From SABI01 sp963678555 (GTDB lineage: Bacteria > Spirochaetota > Spirochaetia > Sphaerochaetales > Sphaerochaetaceae), in NCBI GenBank assembly GCA_963678555.2, contig CAXXJA010000002.1, positions 372,001 through 436,000 on the forward strand: a stretch of 64,000 nucleotides of DNA. Reading direction: 5' to 3'. The position numbers and the translations under genes were made by a program. Positions 34,530 to 42,690 of this stretch are shown in pieces. The notes below the pieces were generated by a model. The model searched no databases and had not been told where the DNA came from. It saw only the letters and a list, made by a program, of their open reading frames with translations. Each line of letters starts with the position of its first letter. The first letter of the stretch is position 1.

Positions 34530-34655
34530 GTGATAGAGACACTGAAGGATTCACTGACCTTGATGTGGCAGGGGATGCTCTCGATTTTTCTGGTCATCAC
34601 CCTGATATACATCGTGCTGAAGGTACTTCCTGCGATATTCAAAGACCGAACCTGA
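34530..34655 (+). CDS. OadG-like small membrane subunit
   Basis: GTG 34530, six bases after AAGGAGGA, starts a 41-residue protein with one membrane helix (GMLSIFLVITLIYIVLKVLPAIF) and charged ends. This is the minimal form of the gamma subunit of sodium-pumping decarboxylases. That subunit anchors the alpha subunit to OadB and, in longer forms, carries zinc-binding histidines in a tail absent here. The strong ribosome site and position right after oadB make it convincing despite its size. Confidence 0.7.
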   Translation: MIETLKDSLTLMWQGMLSIFLVITLIYIVLKVLPAIFKDRT

Positions 34656-34761
34656 TCAGCGGGTACGTTGTCCTGTCCCCCGACACCTCAACGGTGCCGC
34701 TGCCCGGTCGTTTCTTTCCCTTTCCCGTGTACGTATCACTGTGGGGGTACTGACTCTCCTC

Positions 34762-34783
34762 CAAAGAGAATACAGACTCTTTG
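34762..34783. terminator. Hairpin between oadG-like gene and aldo/keto reductase
   Basis: CAAAGAG pairs with CTCTTTG around an 8-base loop, 107 bases after the oadG-like gene and 47 before the convergent reductase's stop. T-richness after the stem is modest (TTGTTA). It plausibly ends one or both transcripts. Confidence 0.4.
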
Positions 34784-34829
34784 TTACAAAGCACAGTCAA
34801 AAGCCTTCATGCCCGGCTTCTGCTGATCC

Positions 34830-35813
34830 CTAGTAGGGGCCTCTGATATGAGCTTCTACCTTCTCAAGGTAGAAGTGTCTCAGCCTCTCATGGAGTTCGG
34901 GTGAGAGCGGATCAAGAGAGGAGATCGCAGCATTATCTCGTACCTGCTGGGGGCGGCTTGCACCGGGGATCACTACTGAGACGGCGTCATGGTCGAGAAT
35001 CCACCTCAGGGCCATCTGAGCCATACTCATTCCTTCCGGTTTCATCGCCGACAGTTCTTCAGTCAGTTCGATGCCTGTTTCGAAGGGAAGTCCGGCGAAC
35101 GTCTCTCCTACATTGAACGCAGCTCCGTCACGGTTGAAGTTCCGGTGGTCGCTCTCTGCGAAGAGTGTCTGTTTCGTCATCTTTCCCGAGAGGAGTCCGC
35201 TTGCAAGCGGAACACGGGCAATGATTGAAACTCCCTTCTTCTTCGCTGCATCAAAGAGTTCGTGTACCAGTTTCTGCCTGTATATGTTGAAGATTACCTG
35301 AAGGGAGGCAATGCCTTCCTGTTCAAGACAGACCAGACCTTCCTCGACAGATTCAACGCTTGCTCCGAAGTCTCCAATCTTTCCCTGCCTCTTCAGCTCT
35401 CTCAGGGTATCGAACACAGCTCCGTCAGCCATCACCTCCAGAGGGATGCAGTGAAGCTGGATGAGGTCGAGCTGTTCGAGACCGAGTCGTTTCAAAGAAT
35501 TCTCTGTGTGTCTCGTCATCGCCTCCGCAGTGAAATTCTCCGGCCAGCCGGGGTCAGAAGCCCGTCCGAGTTTGGTTGCCACATAGATCTTCTCCCTCTG
35601 TTCTTTGAGAAACCGGCCGATGAACTGTTCGCTTCTCCCGTCTCCGTAGACATCCGCTGTGTCAAGGAAGGTGATGCCCTGCTCTGCGGCAGTTCTCAGA
35701 ATGTTCATTGCTGTATCATCGGTTACATCTCCCCAGGATCCACCTATCTGCCAGGTTCCGAGGCCTACTTCCGATATCTGTGTTCCCTGTGTTCCGAACG
35801 GTCGTGTATGCAT
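34830..35813 (-). CDS. Aldo/keto reductase
   Basis: The 327-residue TIM-barrel protein has the family pattern: GLGTWQIGG near the start, the catalytic aspartate and tyrosine in FLDTADVYGDGRSE, the lysine in VATKLGR, and the histidine in LIQLHCI. The C-terminal NADP-binding segment is VIPGASRPQQVRDN. It resembles the voltage-gated-channel-beta-subunit/YajO-like group that reduces aldehydes or sugar-derived carbonyls. ATG 35813 is preceded by AGAAGAGG; GTG 35819 overlaps that site. It is divergent from the alcohol dehydrogenase and shares a similar upstream sequence with it (see findings). Confidence 0.88.
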   Translation of the reverse strand: MHTRPFGTQGTQISEVGLGTWQIGGSWGDVTDDTAMNILRTAAEQGITFLDTADVYGDGRSEQFIGRFLKEQREKIYVATKLGRASDPGWPENFTAEAMTRHTENSLKRLGLEQLDLIQLHCIPLEVMADGAVFDTLRELKRQGKIGDFGASVESVEEGLVCLEQEGIASLQVIFNIYRQKLVHELFDAAKKKGVSIIARVPLASGLLSGKMTKQTLFAESDHRNFNRDGAAFNVGETFAGLPFETGIELTEELSAMKPEGMSMAQMALRWILDHDAVSVVIPGASRPQQVRDNAAISSLDPLSPELHERLRHFYLEKVEAHIRGPY

Positions 35814-35900
35814 AGTCACCTCTTCTGTGACACCTAGAACCTACCCATCCCGTATACTCATCGTCAACTGCCCTTCTGTTCCTGTATATCAGCATATTTC

Positions 35901-35926
35901 TATCACAGAGAGTGTCTTCTGTGATA
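35901..35926. promoter_or_regulatory. Inverted repeat upstream of the alcohol dehydrogenase
   Basis: TATCACAGA (35901-35909) and TCTGTGATA (35918-35926) form a perfect 9-bp inverted repeat with an 8-base spacer, 26 bases before ATG 35953. The right part, TCTTCTGTGATACC, recurs with one change at 35821-35834 beside the divergent aldo/keto reductase. Binding by a shared regulator is inferred. Confidence 0.5.
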
Positions 35927-35952
35927 CCATGCGAGATATGAGGAGGCAGGGC

Positions 35953-36987
35953 ATGACCAATACATCCGCATGGGTTGTCGGCAGGAAAAAGATTGAGGTG
36001 CGTCATGAAATACTCAAAGAGATCGGTCCAGAAGAGGTAAGGGTGCGGGTGAAGGCCTGCGGGGTCTGCGGAACGGATATGCATTTCTACAATGAGTATC
36101 CTCTCGGCAAGCCTATTCCACTCGGTCATGAGGTCTCCGGTATTGTTGAGGAGGTGGGCTCACAGATCACCGATATCTCTGTCGGGACACCTGTTGTCGT
36201 ACAGAACAATATCGACTGCGGAACCTGTGAGCAGTGTCTTATGCGCCGTCCTGACAGGTGTATGCATATCAGGACATATATGGATGACAGGGCAGGTATG
36301 GCTGCCTACCTCACGGTTGAGAGGCGTATGGTGGTTCCTTTCAGAGGACTTTCCTATGCCGAAGCAACCCTCGCAGAACCGCTTACGGTTGCCCTTGACC
36401 TCTTTCGGGAAGCAGATGTGAAAAAGGAAGACGCTGTCCTCATTCTCGGGCCCGGAGTAATCGGACTCTTTCTTCTCCATCTCGTCGCCCTTTCGGGTGC
36501 CCGTCTCGTTATCGCGGCAGGGCATAATCTCAAGAGCGTAAGAGGACGGTACCGCAGTGAGACCGCCCGTGCTCTCGGCGCTCACGGCGTCTATGATACA
36601 GCAGAAGAATCCTGGAAGGAGGATGTGAAACAGGTCGTGCCCTCCCTGTTCGATAAGGTGATCATCACCAGTCCTCCCCGTACGATACCTGATGGTATCC
36701 AGATGGCAGGGTTCGGAGGGTGGATCGTCTACGACGGTATCAGCTATTCTGATGAGATGATCTCATTCGACGCGAATGATTTCCATTTCAACAAGAAACG
36801 GCTTATTGCGAGTCACGCTATTCCCAATTACGGCTTCCCCTATGCTCTTGAGATTCTGAAGAAGGATACAAGGCTCCGTGAACTGCTGCTCACACACCGG
36901 TATCCGTTCGGTGAGATAGAAACGGCCTTTACCGGGTACTCCTCTGATGACCTGAGCATCATTAAGACGGTAATAGAACTTCCGTAA
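35953..36987 (+). CDS. Zinc-dependent medium-chain alcohol/polyol dehydrogenase
   Basis: The 344-residue protein has catalytic zinc ligands in KACGVCGTDMHF and GHEVSG, the structural zinc site CGTCEQCLMRRPDRC, and the nucleotide-binding AVLILGPGVIGLFLLHL. It belongs to the medium-chain dehydrogenases that oxidise polyols such as sorbitol, threonine or other secondary alcohols; the substrate is not resolved. ATG 35953, six bases after AGGAGG, fixes the start, although the frame is open from 35659. The inverted repeat upstream suggests regulated, probably substrate-induced expression together with the divergent reductase. Confidence 0.88.
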   Translation: MTNTSAWVVGRKKIEVRHEILKEIGPEEVRVRVKACGVCGTDMHFYNEYPLGKPIPLGHEVSGIVEEVGSQITDISVGTPVVVQNNIDCGTCEQCLMRRPDRCMHIRTYMDDRAGMAAYLTVERRMVVPFRGLSYAEATLAEPLTVALDLFREADVKKEDAVLILGPGVIGLFLLHLVALSGARLVIAAGHNLKSVRGRYRSETARALGAHGVYDTAEESWKEDVKQVVPSLFDKVIITSPPRTIPDGIQMAGFGGWIVYDGISYSDEMISFDANDFHFNKKRLIASHAIPNYGFPYALEILKKDTRLRELLLTHRYPFGEIETAFTGYSSDDLSIIKTVIELP

Positions 36988-37223
36988 AAGGCATGAGGCT
37001 ATGGGCTGACAGGAATACCGACAGGTGTCTGCCTTACCTTTCACACAGGCTTTACACCCTGCCGCCGGCAGTTCATGCGAACCTCTGTCATTGTATGAAA
37101 AACAGCTGATACATGGAATATGGAGTGATACGTCAGTCTCGCACGACCTGTTCCCATGAGTTCCCGGCAACACCCGGTCAACGCGGGTGGTTGTACTGTA
37201 TTACTGATCCGGTTCTCAATCCC

Positions 37224-37583
37224 CTAGATCTTCTTTACATGATGTATCGTCCTTTCATTCTCCACACTGCCGGTGTTGAGGGTCCCTTTCGGCTCAAACA
37301 TGAGGACTTCGACCTCCTGCTCTGCAACAGGCATATGCTCAATCCCTCTGGGGATAATGCACATCTCACCTTCTTCCAGCTTCACATCACCATGTTCGGT
37401 CCGTATCATAAGACTTCCCCTGATAACCAAGAACAGTTCATCCTCTTCGTCGTGATGGTGCCATACGAACTCGCCCTTCAGTTTAGCGATTTTCACATAC
37501 TGTCCGTTCAATTCACCGATAATCCTGGGATCCCAGTGTCTGGTGATCACATCAAATTTTTCTTTCAGATTGATCGAATTCAA
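37224..37583 (-). CDS. Cupin-domain protein
   Basis: This 119-residue single cupin has an intact metal site: GEFVWHHHDEEDELFLVIRGSLMI (His, His and Glu of motif 1) and MCIIPRGIEHMPVAEQE (His of motif 2). Stand-alone cupins of this form bind Mn, Fe or Zn and may be isomerases, epimerases or ligand-binding proteins; nothing else identifies the substrate. The gene is isolated: the 236 bases between it and the alcohol dehydrogenase show no gene or clear signal. The 306-base upstream gap leads to the DUF134 cluster. Confidence 0.8.
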   Translation of the reverse strand: MNSINLKEKFDVITRHWDPRIIGELNGQYVKIAKLKGEFVWHHHDEEDELFLVIRGSLMIRTEHGDVKLEEGEMCIIPRGIEHMPVAEQEVEVLMFEPKGTLNTGSVENERTIHHVKKI

Positions 37584-37840
37584 AACCGACTCCTTTCCTG
37601 TCTCTGCGTGTACATAGTTGCTGACATAGTATCACGGCTGAGCGGATACCTGAAAGGTTTTCCGTACCGCTGAGTATGTCAGATTTCTCACGGTGACGAT
37701 AGCGAGCCTGTGCGGGCACCGGATGCTGTCACGACGGGGCAGGAAGAAGCACAAGGATGTACCGTATGCAGTGTGATCATCCAGGACGGATGGTATGCTG
37801 TCTTCGGGAGAGATTCCTTCTTGATTATCAGAAAAACCTC
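37584..37840. other. Intergenic region, one hairpin, no gene seen
   Basis: The gap between the minus-strand cupin and the DUF134 promoter holds no convincing open frame. AGCGGATAC and GTACCGCT (37641-37671) form a bulged stem. ACTATGT is repeated close to the cupin start on the minus strand. I see no riboswitch or small RNA I can name. Confidence 0.4.
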
Positions 37841-37869
37841 TTGACTTGTTTTACACATAGGTGCATAAT
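37841..37869 (+). promoter_or_regulatory. Strong promoter of the DUF134/ferredoxin-ATPase cluster
   Basis: TTGACT (37841-37846), 17 bases and CATAAT (37864-37869) are close to consensus. Transcription would begin near 37876, giving a very short leader with AAGGAG before ATG 37890. The spacer TGTTTTACACATAGGTG may contain an operator, but no palindrome is clear. Confidence 0.7.
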
Positions 37870-37889
37870 GCCCATATCAAGGAGAACGT

Positions 37890-38345
37890 ATGCCGAGACC
37901 GAAGAAGGAACGAACAGTGTATCAGCCCCCTCTCTATGCTGACTTTAAACCTCAGGGTGTTCAGAGAAGAGAGCTTGCCTGTGTCGACCTCGAACTTGAT
38001 GAGTTTGAAGCGATCCGCCTGGCCGATTATCTTGAAATGGACCATGCTGAAGCGGCAAATGAGATGGGTATCTCCCGTTCAACCTTCACCAGACTGGTGG
38101 AGCGTTCACGAAGGAAGATGGCCCAGTTCCTCATTGAGGGAAGGCATCTGCACATCGGAGGCGGTAACATCCACTTCCATGGGAATGTGATCAGATGCAG
38201 AACATGTGGACATATGTTCAATATAGATTTTGACAATGAACTAACAACATGCCCGGCCTGCGGATCGAGTGATCTGATAGACCTGGCCGGGGGATTCGGA
38301 CACGGCCGGTGCTGCCGTGAACATGGCCACAGGCATAGGAGGTAA
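37890..38345 (+). CDS. DUF134 helix-turn-helix regulator with zinc ribbon
   Basis: The 151-residue protein starts MPRPKKER, then LDEFEAIRLADYLEMDHAEAANEMGISRSTFTRLVERSRRKMAQFL, the sigma-70-region-4-like helix-turn-helix of DUF134. A four-cysteine ribbon follows (CRTCGHMF...CPACGS), then a His/Cys-rich tail (GHGRCCREHGHRHRR) that could bind metal. DUF134 proteins usually lie beside NifX/MinD-type genes in anaerobes and are thought to be regulators. It leads the cluster and may autoregulate it in response to metal or Fe-S status. The zinc ribbon and His tail make a metal sensor an attractive but unproven idea. Confidence 0.85.
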   Translation: MPRPKKERTVYQPPLYADFKPQGVQRRELACVDLELDEFEAIRLADYLEMDHAEAANEMGISRSTFTRLVERSRRKMAQFLIEGRHLHIGGGNIHFHGNVIRCRTCGHMFNIDFDNELTTCPACGSSDLIDLAGGFGHGRCCREHGHRHRR

Positions 38346-38349
38346 GAGT

Positions 38350-38676
38350 ATGCCGAGAGGAGATAGAAGAGGTCCCGAGGGATTGGGCCCCATGACAGGA
38401 AGAAGAGCAGGTTTCTGCAGTGGTGCAGGAAGACCCGGATACATGAACGGTGGTGCCGGTGGAGGCTTCCATCATGCGTTCTACGGAAGAGGCGCCGGCA
38501 TGGGCCGGGGAGCCGGCTACGGGTACGGCCGAGGCTACAATGCCTATCCGCCTTCAGAGGCGGCGTTTGATTCAAGAAACTCGGAAAAGGATTTCCTTGA
38601 GAACGAGATTACCGTACTGAAGAGTCAGCTGAAAGTTCTCGAACAGAGACTTGAAGAAAAGGACAGTGAGGCGTAA
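38350..38676 (+). CDS. DUF5320 Gly-rich protein with C-terminal coiled coil
   Basis: The 108-residue protein begins MPRGDRRGPEGLGPMTGRRAGFC, the hallmark of DUF5320, continues with a Gly/Arg/Tyr/Ala-rich low-complexity segment, and ends in a short coiled coil (ENEITVLKSQLKVLEQRLEEK). Function is unknown; the family is found almost only with NifX-type and MinD-type partners in anaerobes, so it may be a structural or metallocluster-carrier accessory. A single Cys (in GFCSG) is the only obvious ligand. RBS TAGGAGG precedes ATG 38350, four bases after the DUF134 stop. Confidence 0.78.
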   Translation: MPRGDRRGPEGLGPMTGRRAGFCSGAGRPGYMNGGAGGGFHHAFYGRGAGMGRGAGYGYGRGYNAYPPSEAAFDSRNSEKDFLENEITVLKSQLKVLEQRLEEKDSEA

Positions 38677-38807
38677 CGCTCACCCGTAGGTGCGCCCGGG
38701 TATCCAGCCGCTGAATAGGAGTGCAGTTCCCGCACGCTGGGACTGTACCCCTCATTCACCCGTATCAACCGCGGACTGATGAAGTGAGGTGCACAACAGG
38801 AATACCC

Positions 38808-39683
38808 ATGAATATAGCAATAGCAAGTGGAAAGGGTGGTACCGGAAAGACTACCCTTTCGACGAATCTCGCCTCATATATCGCACAACAGAACCCGTGT
38901 GTGCTGACTGACCTGGATGTCGAAGAGCCGAACTCGGGATTGTTCATTGATGCGCAGCTGATTCATCAGCACATCACCTATAAGATGATTCCCTCCTGGG
39001 ATTCTACCGCATGTACTCTCTGCGGGAAGTGTCAGGACGTGTGCAATTTCAATGCAGTACTCAAGATGGGATCTCAGGTCATGGTCTTTCCTGAACTCTG
39101 TCACGGCTGTTATGCATGCAGTGACCTCTGTCCTACATCCTCATTACCGATGAGCCCCAAGGCGATGGGGGAACTGAAGATGTATCAGACAGGTCGCCTG
39201 CACTTTGTGGAGAGCCGTCTCAGCATCGGGGAAGAACAGGCTGTTCCTCTGATCAAACAGACCATCAGGTTCGTGAAAGAACAGTTTCCGGAGGATGTGA
39301 TTAGAATCTATGACTGTCCGCCCGGCACCAGCTGCCCTGTGATCGAATCAATCCGTGATGCGGATTTTGTCATTCTCGTTACCGAACCGACACCGTTCGG
39401 TCTGCATGACCTGAAACTCGCGGTGGATACAGTGCGCACTCTTGAAAAACGGTTCGCCGTCGTCATCAACCGGGAAGGAATCGGTGACAGCGCAGTGCGG
39501 GAGTACTGTGAACGCGAGGGGATACAGGTTGCAGCATCGATAGAGAATAGCAGAGTCATTGCACAGACCTATGCGAAAGGAGAACTGCTGTACCCCACCA
39601 TACCCTCGGTGCGTACCGCAGTGGACACAGTATATCGAATGATCCTTGATGCACCAGAGAAGATAAAGGAAGAGAAGCAATGA
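38808..39683 (+). CDS. MinD/Mrp-type ATPase with inserted two-[4Fe-4S] ferredoxin domain (copy 1)
   Basis: The 291-residue protein has a deviant Walker A SGKGGTGKTT (residues 7-16), Walker B-type strand YDCPPGTSCPV and, inserted between them, eight ferredoxin cysteines: 69, 72, 75, 79 and 98, 101, 104, 108 (two CxxCxxCxxxC sets). Such SIMIBI ATPases couple nucleotide hydrolysis to Fe-S or metal-cluster transfer. ATG 38808 starts at the first strand (MNIAIASGKGG). The next gene, its paralogue, overlaps by ATGA, implying a heterodimer. Equivalent ATPase pairs accompany the Mo-Cu-binding orange protein in Desulfovibrio. Confidence 0.88.
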   Translation: MNIAIASGKGGTGKTTLSTNLASYIAQQNPCVLTDLDVEEPNSGLFIDAQLIHQHITYKMIPSWDSTACTLCGKCQDVCNFNAVLKMGSQVMVFPELCHGCYACSDLCPTSSLPMSPKAMGELKMYQTGRLHFVESRLSIGEEQAVPLIKQTIRFVKEQFPEDVIRIYDCPPGTSCPVIESIRDADFVILVTEPTPFGLHDLKLAVDTVRTLEKRFAVVINREGIGDSAVREYCEREGIQVAASIENSRVIAQTYAKGELLYPTIPSVRTAVDTVYRMILDAPEKIKEEKQ

Positions 39684-40570
39684 AAGAGATAGTAGTCATC
39701 TCAGGAAAGGGGGGGACCGGAAAGACCTCCATCACCGCTTCGTTTGCGTATCTCGGGGGGGCGGAGCTCATCGTTGCAGACTGCGATGTCGATGCTGCTG
39801 ATATGCATCTGCTCATGGCTCCCGATTTCGCCCAGACAGAGCCGTTCAGAAGCGGCCAGCTGAGTGTGATAGACCCTGAAACGTGTATCGCGTGCGGCCG
39901 ATGCCTTGAGGTATGCCACTTCGATGCCGTCTCTCAGGGTGCCGACAGCTATACGATTGACCCGATCGCCTGTGAAGGCTGCGGCTACTGTGCCCGCGTA
40001 TGCCCGGTCCAGGCAATCAGCAATGAATTCCCCGAGGTGGGGAATATGTATATTTCCCACATCCGTACCGGCGCCACGATGGTGCATGCCCGGCTGGGAA
40101 TCGGTGCGGACAACTCCGGTAAGCTTGTCGCCAGGGTCAAGGAGACCGCCAGACGGCTTGCCCAGGAGCAGAACAAACAGGCTGTCATCGTCGACGGTTC
40201 CCCGGGCATAGGCTGTCCGGTTGTCTCCTCTCTCTCCGGTGCACACTATGTCGTACTCGTCACCGAACCGACTGTTTCGGGGTTTCATGATCTCAAGCGG
40301 GTCTACGAGCTGGTTCACACCTTTCATATCAAGGCAGGCTGTATCATCAACAAGGCGGATCTCAACAGTTCAGTTCTTGGTGAGCTGAAAGCCTACCTCC
40401 GGAAGGAGGATATAGAGGTACTCGGAGAGATCCCGTACGACGAGGAGTTTACCGCTGCGATGACACAGGGAAAGACAGTCATCGAACATTCTCAGGCAAT
40501 CGGTACGATTATCAGCGAAAGCTGGAAGAACATAACACGAAATGTAGGAATACAAAGGAGTCAAGCATGA
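39680..40570 (+). CDS. MinD/Mrp-type ATPase with inserted two-[4Fe-4S] ferredoxin domain (copy 2)
   Basis: A 296-residue paralogue of the preceding protein: Walker A SGKGGTGKTS, then eight ferredoxin cysteines at exactly the same positions (69, 72, 75, 79, 98, 101, 104, 108), and DGSPGIGCPVVSS at the second nucleotide-binding strand. Identical cysteine numbering in two diverged sequences shows strong constraint on both clusters. The extra Cys in GxxCPV may bridge subunits as in NBP35/Mrp scaffolds. The start overlaps copy 1, and the stop overlaps the NifX-like gene by four bases. I infer a heterodimeric ATPase that loads or moves a metal cluster on the NifX partners. Confidence 0.88.
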   Translation: MKEIVVISGKGGTGKTSITASFAYLGGAELIVADCDVDAADMHLLMAPDFAQTEPFRSGQLSVIDPETCIACGRCLEVCHFDAVSQGADSYTIDPIACEGCGYCARVCPVQAISNEFPEVGNMYISHIRTGATMVHARLGIGADNSGKLVARVKETARRLAQEQNKQAVIVDGSPGIGCPVVSSLSGAHYVVLVTEPTVSGFHDLKRVYELVHTFHIKAGCIINKADLNSSVLGELKAYLRKEDIEVLGEIPYDEEFTAAMTQGKTVIEHSQAIGTIISESWKNITRNVGIQRSQA

Positions 40571-40905
40571 ATATCGCATTCACTGCAAAAGGAACAACGA
40601 TGGACGCACCCATGGATGCGCGTTTTGGTCGGACTGAATACTTTCTCGTCTATAATGAGGCGACGAAGGAGCTCGTATCATTTGATAACCGGGCGATTGA
40701 TGCGGAAGCCCACGGAGCGGGTCCCAAAACAGCTCAGCGGCTCGCCGAGCTCAAGGCTGACGTACTGATCACCGGAAACGGACCCGGCGGGAACGCGAAT
40801 GCGGTGCTGAAGACAACGGGAATCGCCGTATATGTCGGTGCCGGTGATATGAGTGTTCAGGAAGCCTATGATGCCTATACGAGCGGGAAACTGAGACAGG
40901 CATGA
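40567..40905 (+). CDS. NifX/NifB-type dinitrogenase iron-molybdenum cofactor-binding protein (copy 1)
   Basis: The 112-residue protein is a single NifX/NafY-type domain: MNIAFTAKGTTMDAPMDARFGRTEYFLVY, then FDNRAIDAEAHGAGPKTAQRLAELKADVLITGNGPGGNANAVLKTTGIAVYVG. No structural nif genes are nearby, so it is not serving nitrogenase here. Family members without nitrogenase include the orange protein, which carries a Mo-Cu-sulfide cluster non-covalently. It has no cysteines, so any cluster would be held by other contacts or a partner. It is overlapped on both sides by four bases, coupling it to the ATPase and the second NifX-like gene. Confidence 0.85.
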   Translation: MNIAFTAKGTTMDAPMDARFGRTEYFLVYNEATKELVSFDNRAIDAEAHGAGPKTAQRLAELKADVLITGNGPGGNANAVLKTTGIAVYVGAGDMSVQEAYDAYTSGKLRQA

Positions 40906-41318
40906 GTGTAAAGAAGAGCAACGGAGTCTTTACCGTCGCAGTTGCATCCGATGACGGGAAGACCTACATAGACAGACATTTCGGAGATGCAGAGGGATAC
41001 AGCCTGTATACTCTCAGTGAATCAGGCGTGGAATTTCTCAAAAGAGTTGTCAATACCACTGAGGAAGATGAAAAAGAGGACGAACACGGCGATGCTGAGA
41101 AAGCACGCGGCATTGCCTCCATCCTTGCCGACCACGGGGTTCAGGTCACTGTATCGCGCGTGTACGGACCGAATCTCAAACGGATTCAGAAGAGATTTGT
41201 CTGCATCATCGACCGCAATGGAACAATGGAGCAGATGCTGGAAAGATTGAAGGGTATGCATGGAGAGCTTGCCCGCCAGCTCTCGGACCCCTCGGCCCAT
41301 GAGCTGATACGTTTGTAA
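40902..41318 (+). CDS. NifX/NifB-type protein (copy 2) with charged insertion
   Basis: The 138-residue protein is a diverged NifX-fold partner: FTVAVASDDGKTYIDRHFGDAEGYSLYTL, an acidic insertion EEDEKEDEHGDAEKARG, then ILADHGVQVTVSRVYGPNLKRIQKRFVCI. The insertion contains a His and many acidic residues that may bind metal; a single Cys lies in the last strand. It is coupled to copy 1 by a 4-base overlap, and the flavoprotein gene follows after 16 bases. I infer a heteromeric NifX pair matching the ATPase pair, forming a cluster-carrier module. Confidence 0.8.
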   Translation: MSVKKSNGVFTVAVASDDGKTYIDRHFGDAEGYSLYTLSESGVEFLKRVVNTTEEDEKEDEHGDAEKARGIASILADHGVQVTVSRVYGPNLKRIQKRFVCIIDRNGTMEQMLERLKGMHGELARQLSDPSAHELIRL

Positions 41319-41334
41319 AAGGAGAATACTATCT

Positions 41335-42687
41335 ATGAATACCTATGATATTGTTGTGATCGGCGGGGGGCCTGCAGGCATCACCCTTGCCAAACTGCTT
41401 GGCAGAACATGGTCAACGGCCATCATCAGGCCTGAAGACTTCAGTATGATCTACTGTGCCATGCCCTATGCCATCGAAGGACTGATCAACACGGAAGCCA
41501 CCTTTAAGAGTGACAAGCTCGTGACTGATTCCGGGGCGACTCTGATACGCAATACTGTCAAGTCAGTCGATTATACGGAGAAACATGTTGTCTTCGAGGA
41601 TGGAAGCACGATCGGCTATACGAAACTTATTCTGGCAACCGGAGCCAATCCCTTCGTTCCCCCCATTGCGGGCAGTACGCTCAGGGGAGTGGGCACCTTC
41701 AAGACGCAGGCAGACTTAGTCTGGATCGAAAACCTCGTGGAAAAGGGTCTGAAGCAGGCTGTAGTCGTCGGAGCCGGGGCGATCGGTATCGAACTGGCTC
41801 AGGCACTGAGTTTCAGAGATGTCGTTGTTGACCTCGTCGACATGGCCCCTTCGGTCCTGCCCAACCTTGTCGATATCGATATGGCAGGAGACCTTGCACG
41901 GGAGATCGAGAGTCAGTCGATTCGTCTACACCTGAACTCACGGGTCAATGAACTCACAGGAACCGATGTCGTAACGTCAATCATCCTCGACAATGGGCAC
42001 AGGATTGACTTCGAACCTGCTGAAGGGGATGCGATCAGCGGTGTTGTTCTGTTCGCAGCAGGCATGAAACCTGACCTGTCACTGGTGGAAGGAAGTGCCA
42101 TTGAGCTGGGCCGGGACGGTATCATTGTCAATGATGCAATGGAAACCAGTGTGAAGGATGTCTATGCCGTTGGAGACTGTGTGCAGTATATCAGCGGAAT
42201 CACCGGAAAACCGCTGTCGGGTAAACTTGCCACCAATGCGGTACCCATGGCCAAGGTGTTGGGGTTCAACCTCCTCGGTCAGAAACGCACCTATCCCGGA
42301 TTCTACAATGGAGCGGCTACCAAGGTCGGAAAGTACTTCATCGGCGGGACCGGACTCTCGGAAACCACCGCCAGAAGCATGGGGTATGATGTCGTGTGCG
42401 GCTATTCACAGGTGACCACAAAATTCCCTATCATGCCTGAAGCTCGGAAGAAAAGAATGAAGCTCGTTGTCGATGCAAAGAGCCATCGTATACTCGGAGC
42501 TCAGGTTGTCAGCGGAGAGCCTGTTGCCGGTCGTATGGATCTGCTGACCTTCGCAATCCAGAAGGAGAGTACGGTGGAGGATCTCTCGGCTCTCAGTTAC
42601 GCATCTCAGCCGCATCAGTCGTTCTATCCGGCAGCCAATATCGTTGTTCTGGCCGCAGAAGATGTCAGAGAGAAACAGGGCTGGTAG
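41335..42687 (+). CDS. FAD/NAD(P)H oxidoreductase of the CoA-disulfide reductase/NADH oxidase family
   Basis: The 450-residue flavoprotein has FAD motif DIVVIGGGPAGITLAKLL, a single-cysteine redox centre in IYCAMPYAIEG (where CoA-disulfide reductases have Cys43), NAD-binding VVVGAGAIGIELAQAL, second FAD segment VYAVGDCVQY and a C-terminal dimerisation domain. Candidates are NADH oxidase, CoA-disulfide, polysulfide or sulfane-sulfur reductase. In this cluster it may feed electrons or reduced sulfur to the ferredoxin-ATPases or to the bound metallocluster; that link is inference from gene order. RBS AAAGGAG precedes ATG 41335. Confidence 0.85.
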   Translation: MNTYDIVVIGGGPAGITLAKLLGRTWSTAIIRPEDFSMIYCAMPYAIEGLINTEATFKSDKLVTDSGATLIRNTVKSVDYTEKHVVFEDGSTIGYTKLILATGANPFVPPIAGSTLRGVGTFKTQADLVWIENLVEKGLKQAVVVGAGAIGIELAQALSFRDVVVDLVDMAPSVLPNLVDIDMAGDLAREIESQSIRLHLNSRVNELTGTDVVTSIILDNGHRIDFEPAEGDAISGVVLFAAGMKPDLSLVEGSAIELGRDGIIVNDAMETSVKDVYAVGDCVQYISGITGKPLSGKLATNAVPMAKVLGFNLLGQKRTYPGFYNGAATKVGKYFIGGTGLSETTARSMGYDVVCGYSQVTTKFPIMPEARKKRMKLVVDAKSHRILGAQVVSGEPVAGRMDLLTFAIQKESTVEDLSALSYASQPHQSFYPAANIVVLAAEDVREKQGW

Positions 42688-42690
42688 AGA

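Noticed and set aside
38350..38560. Gly-rich repeat stretch in the DUF5320 gene as a separate repeat element
   Set aside because: It is the normal low-complexity part of the protein family, not a DNA repeat.
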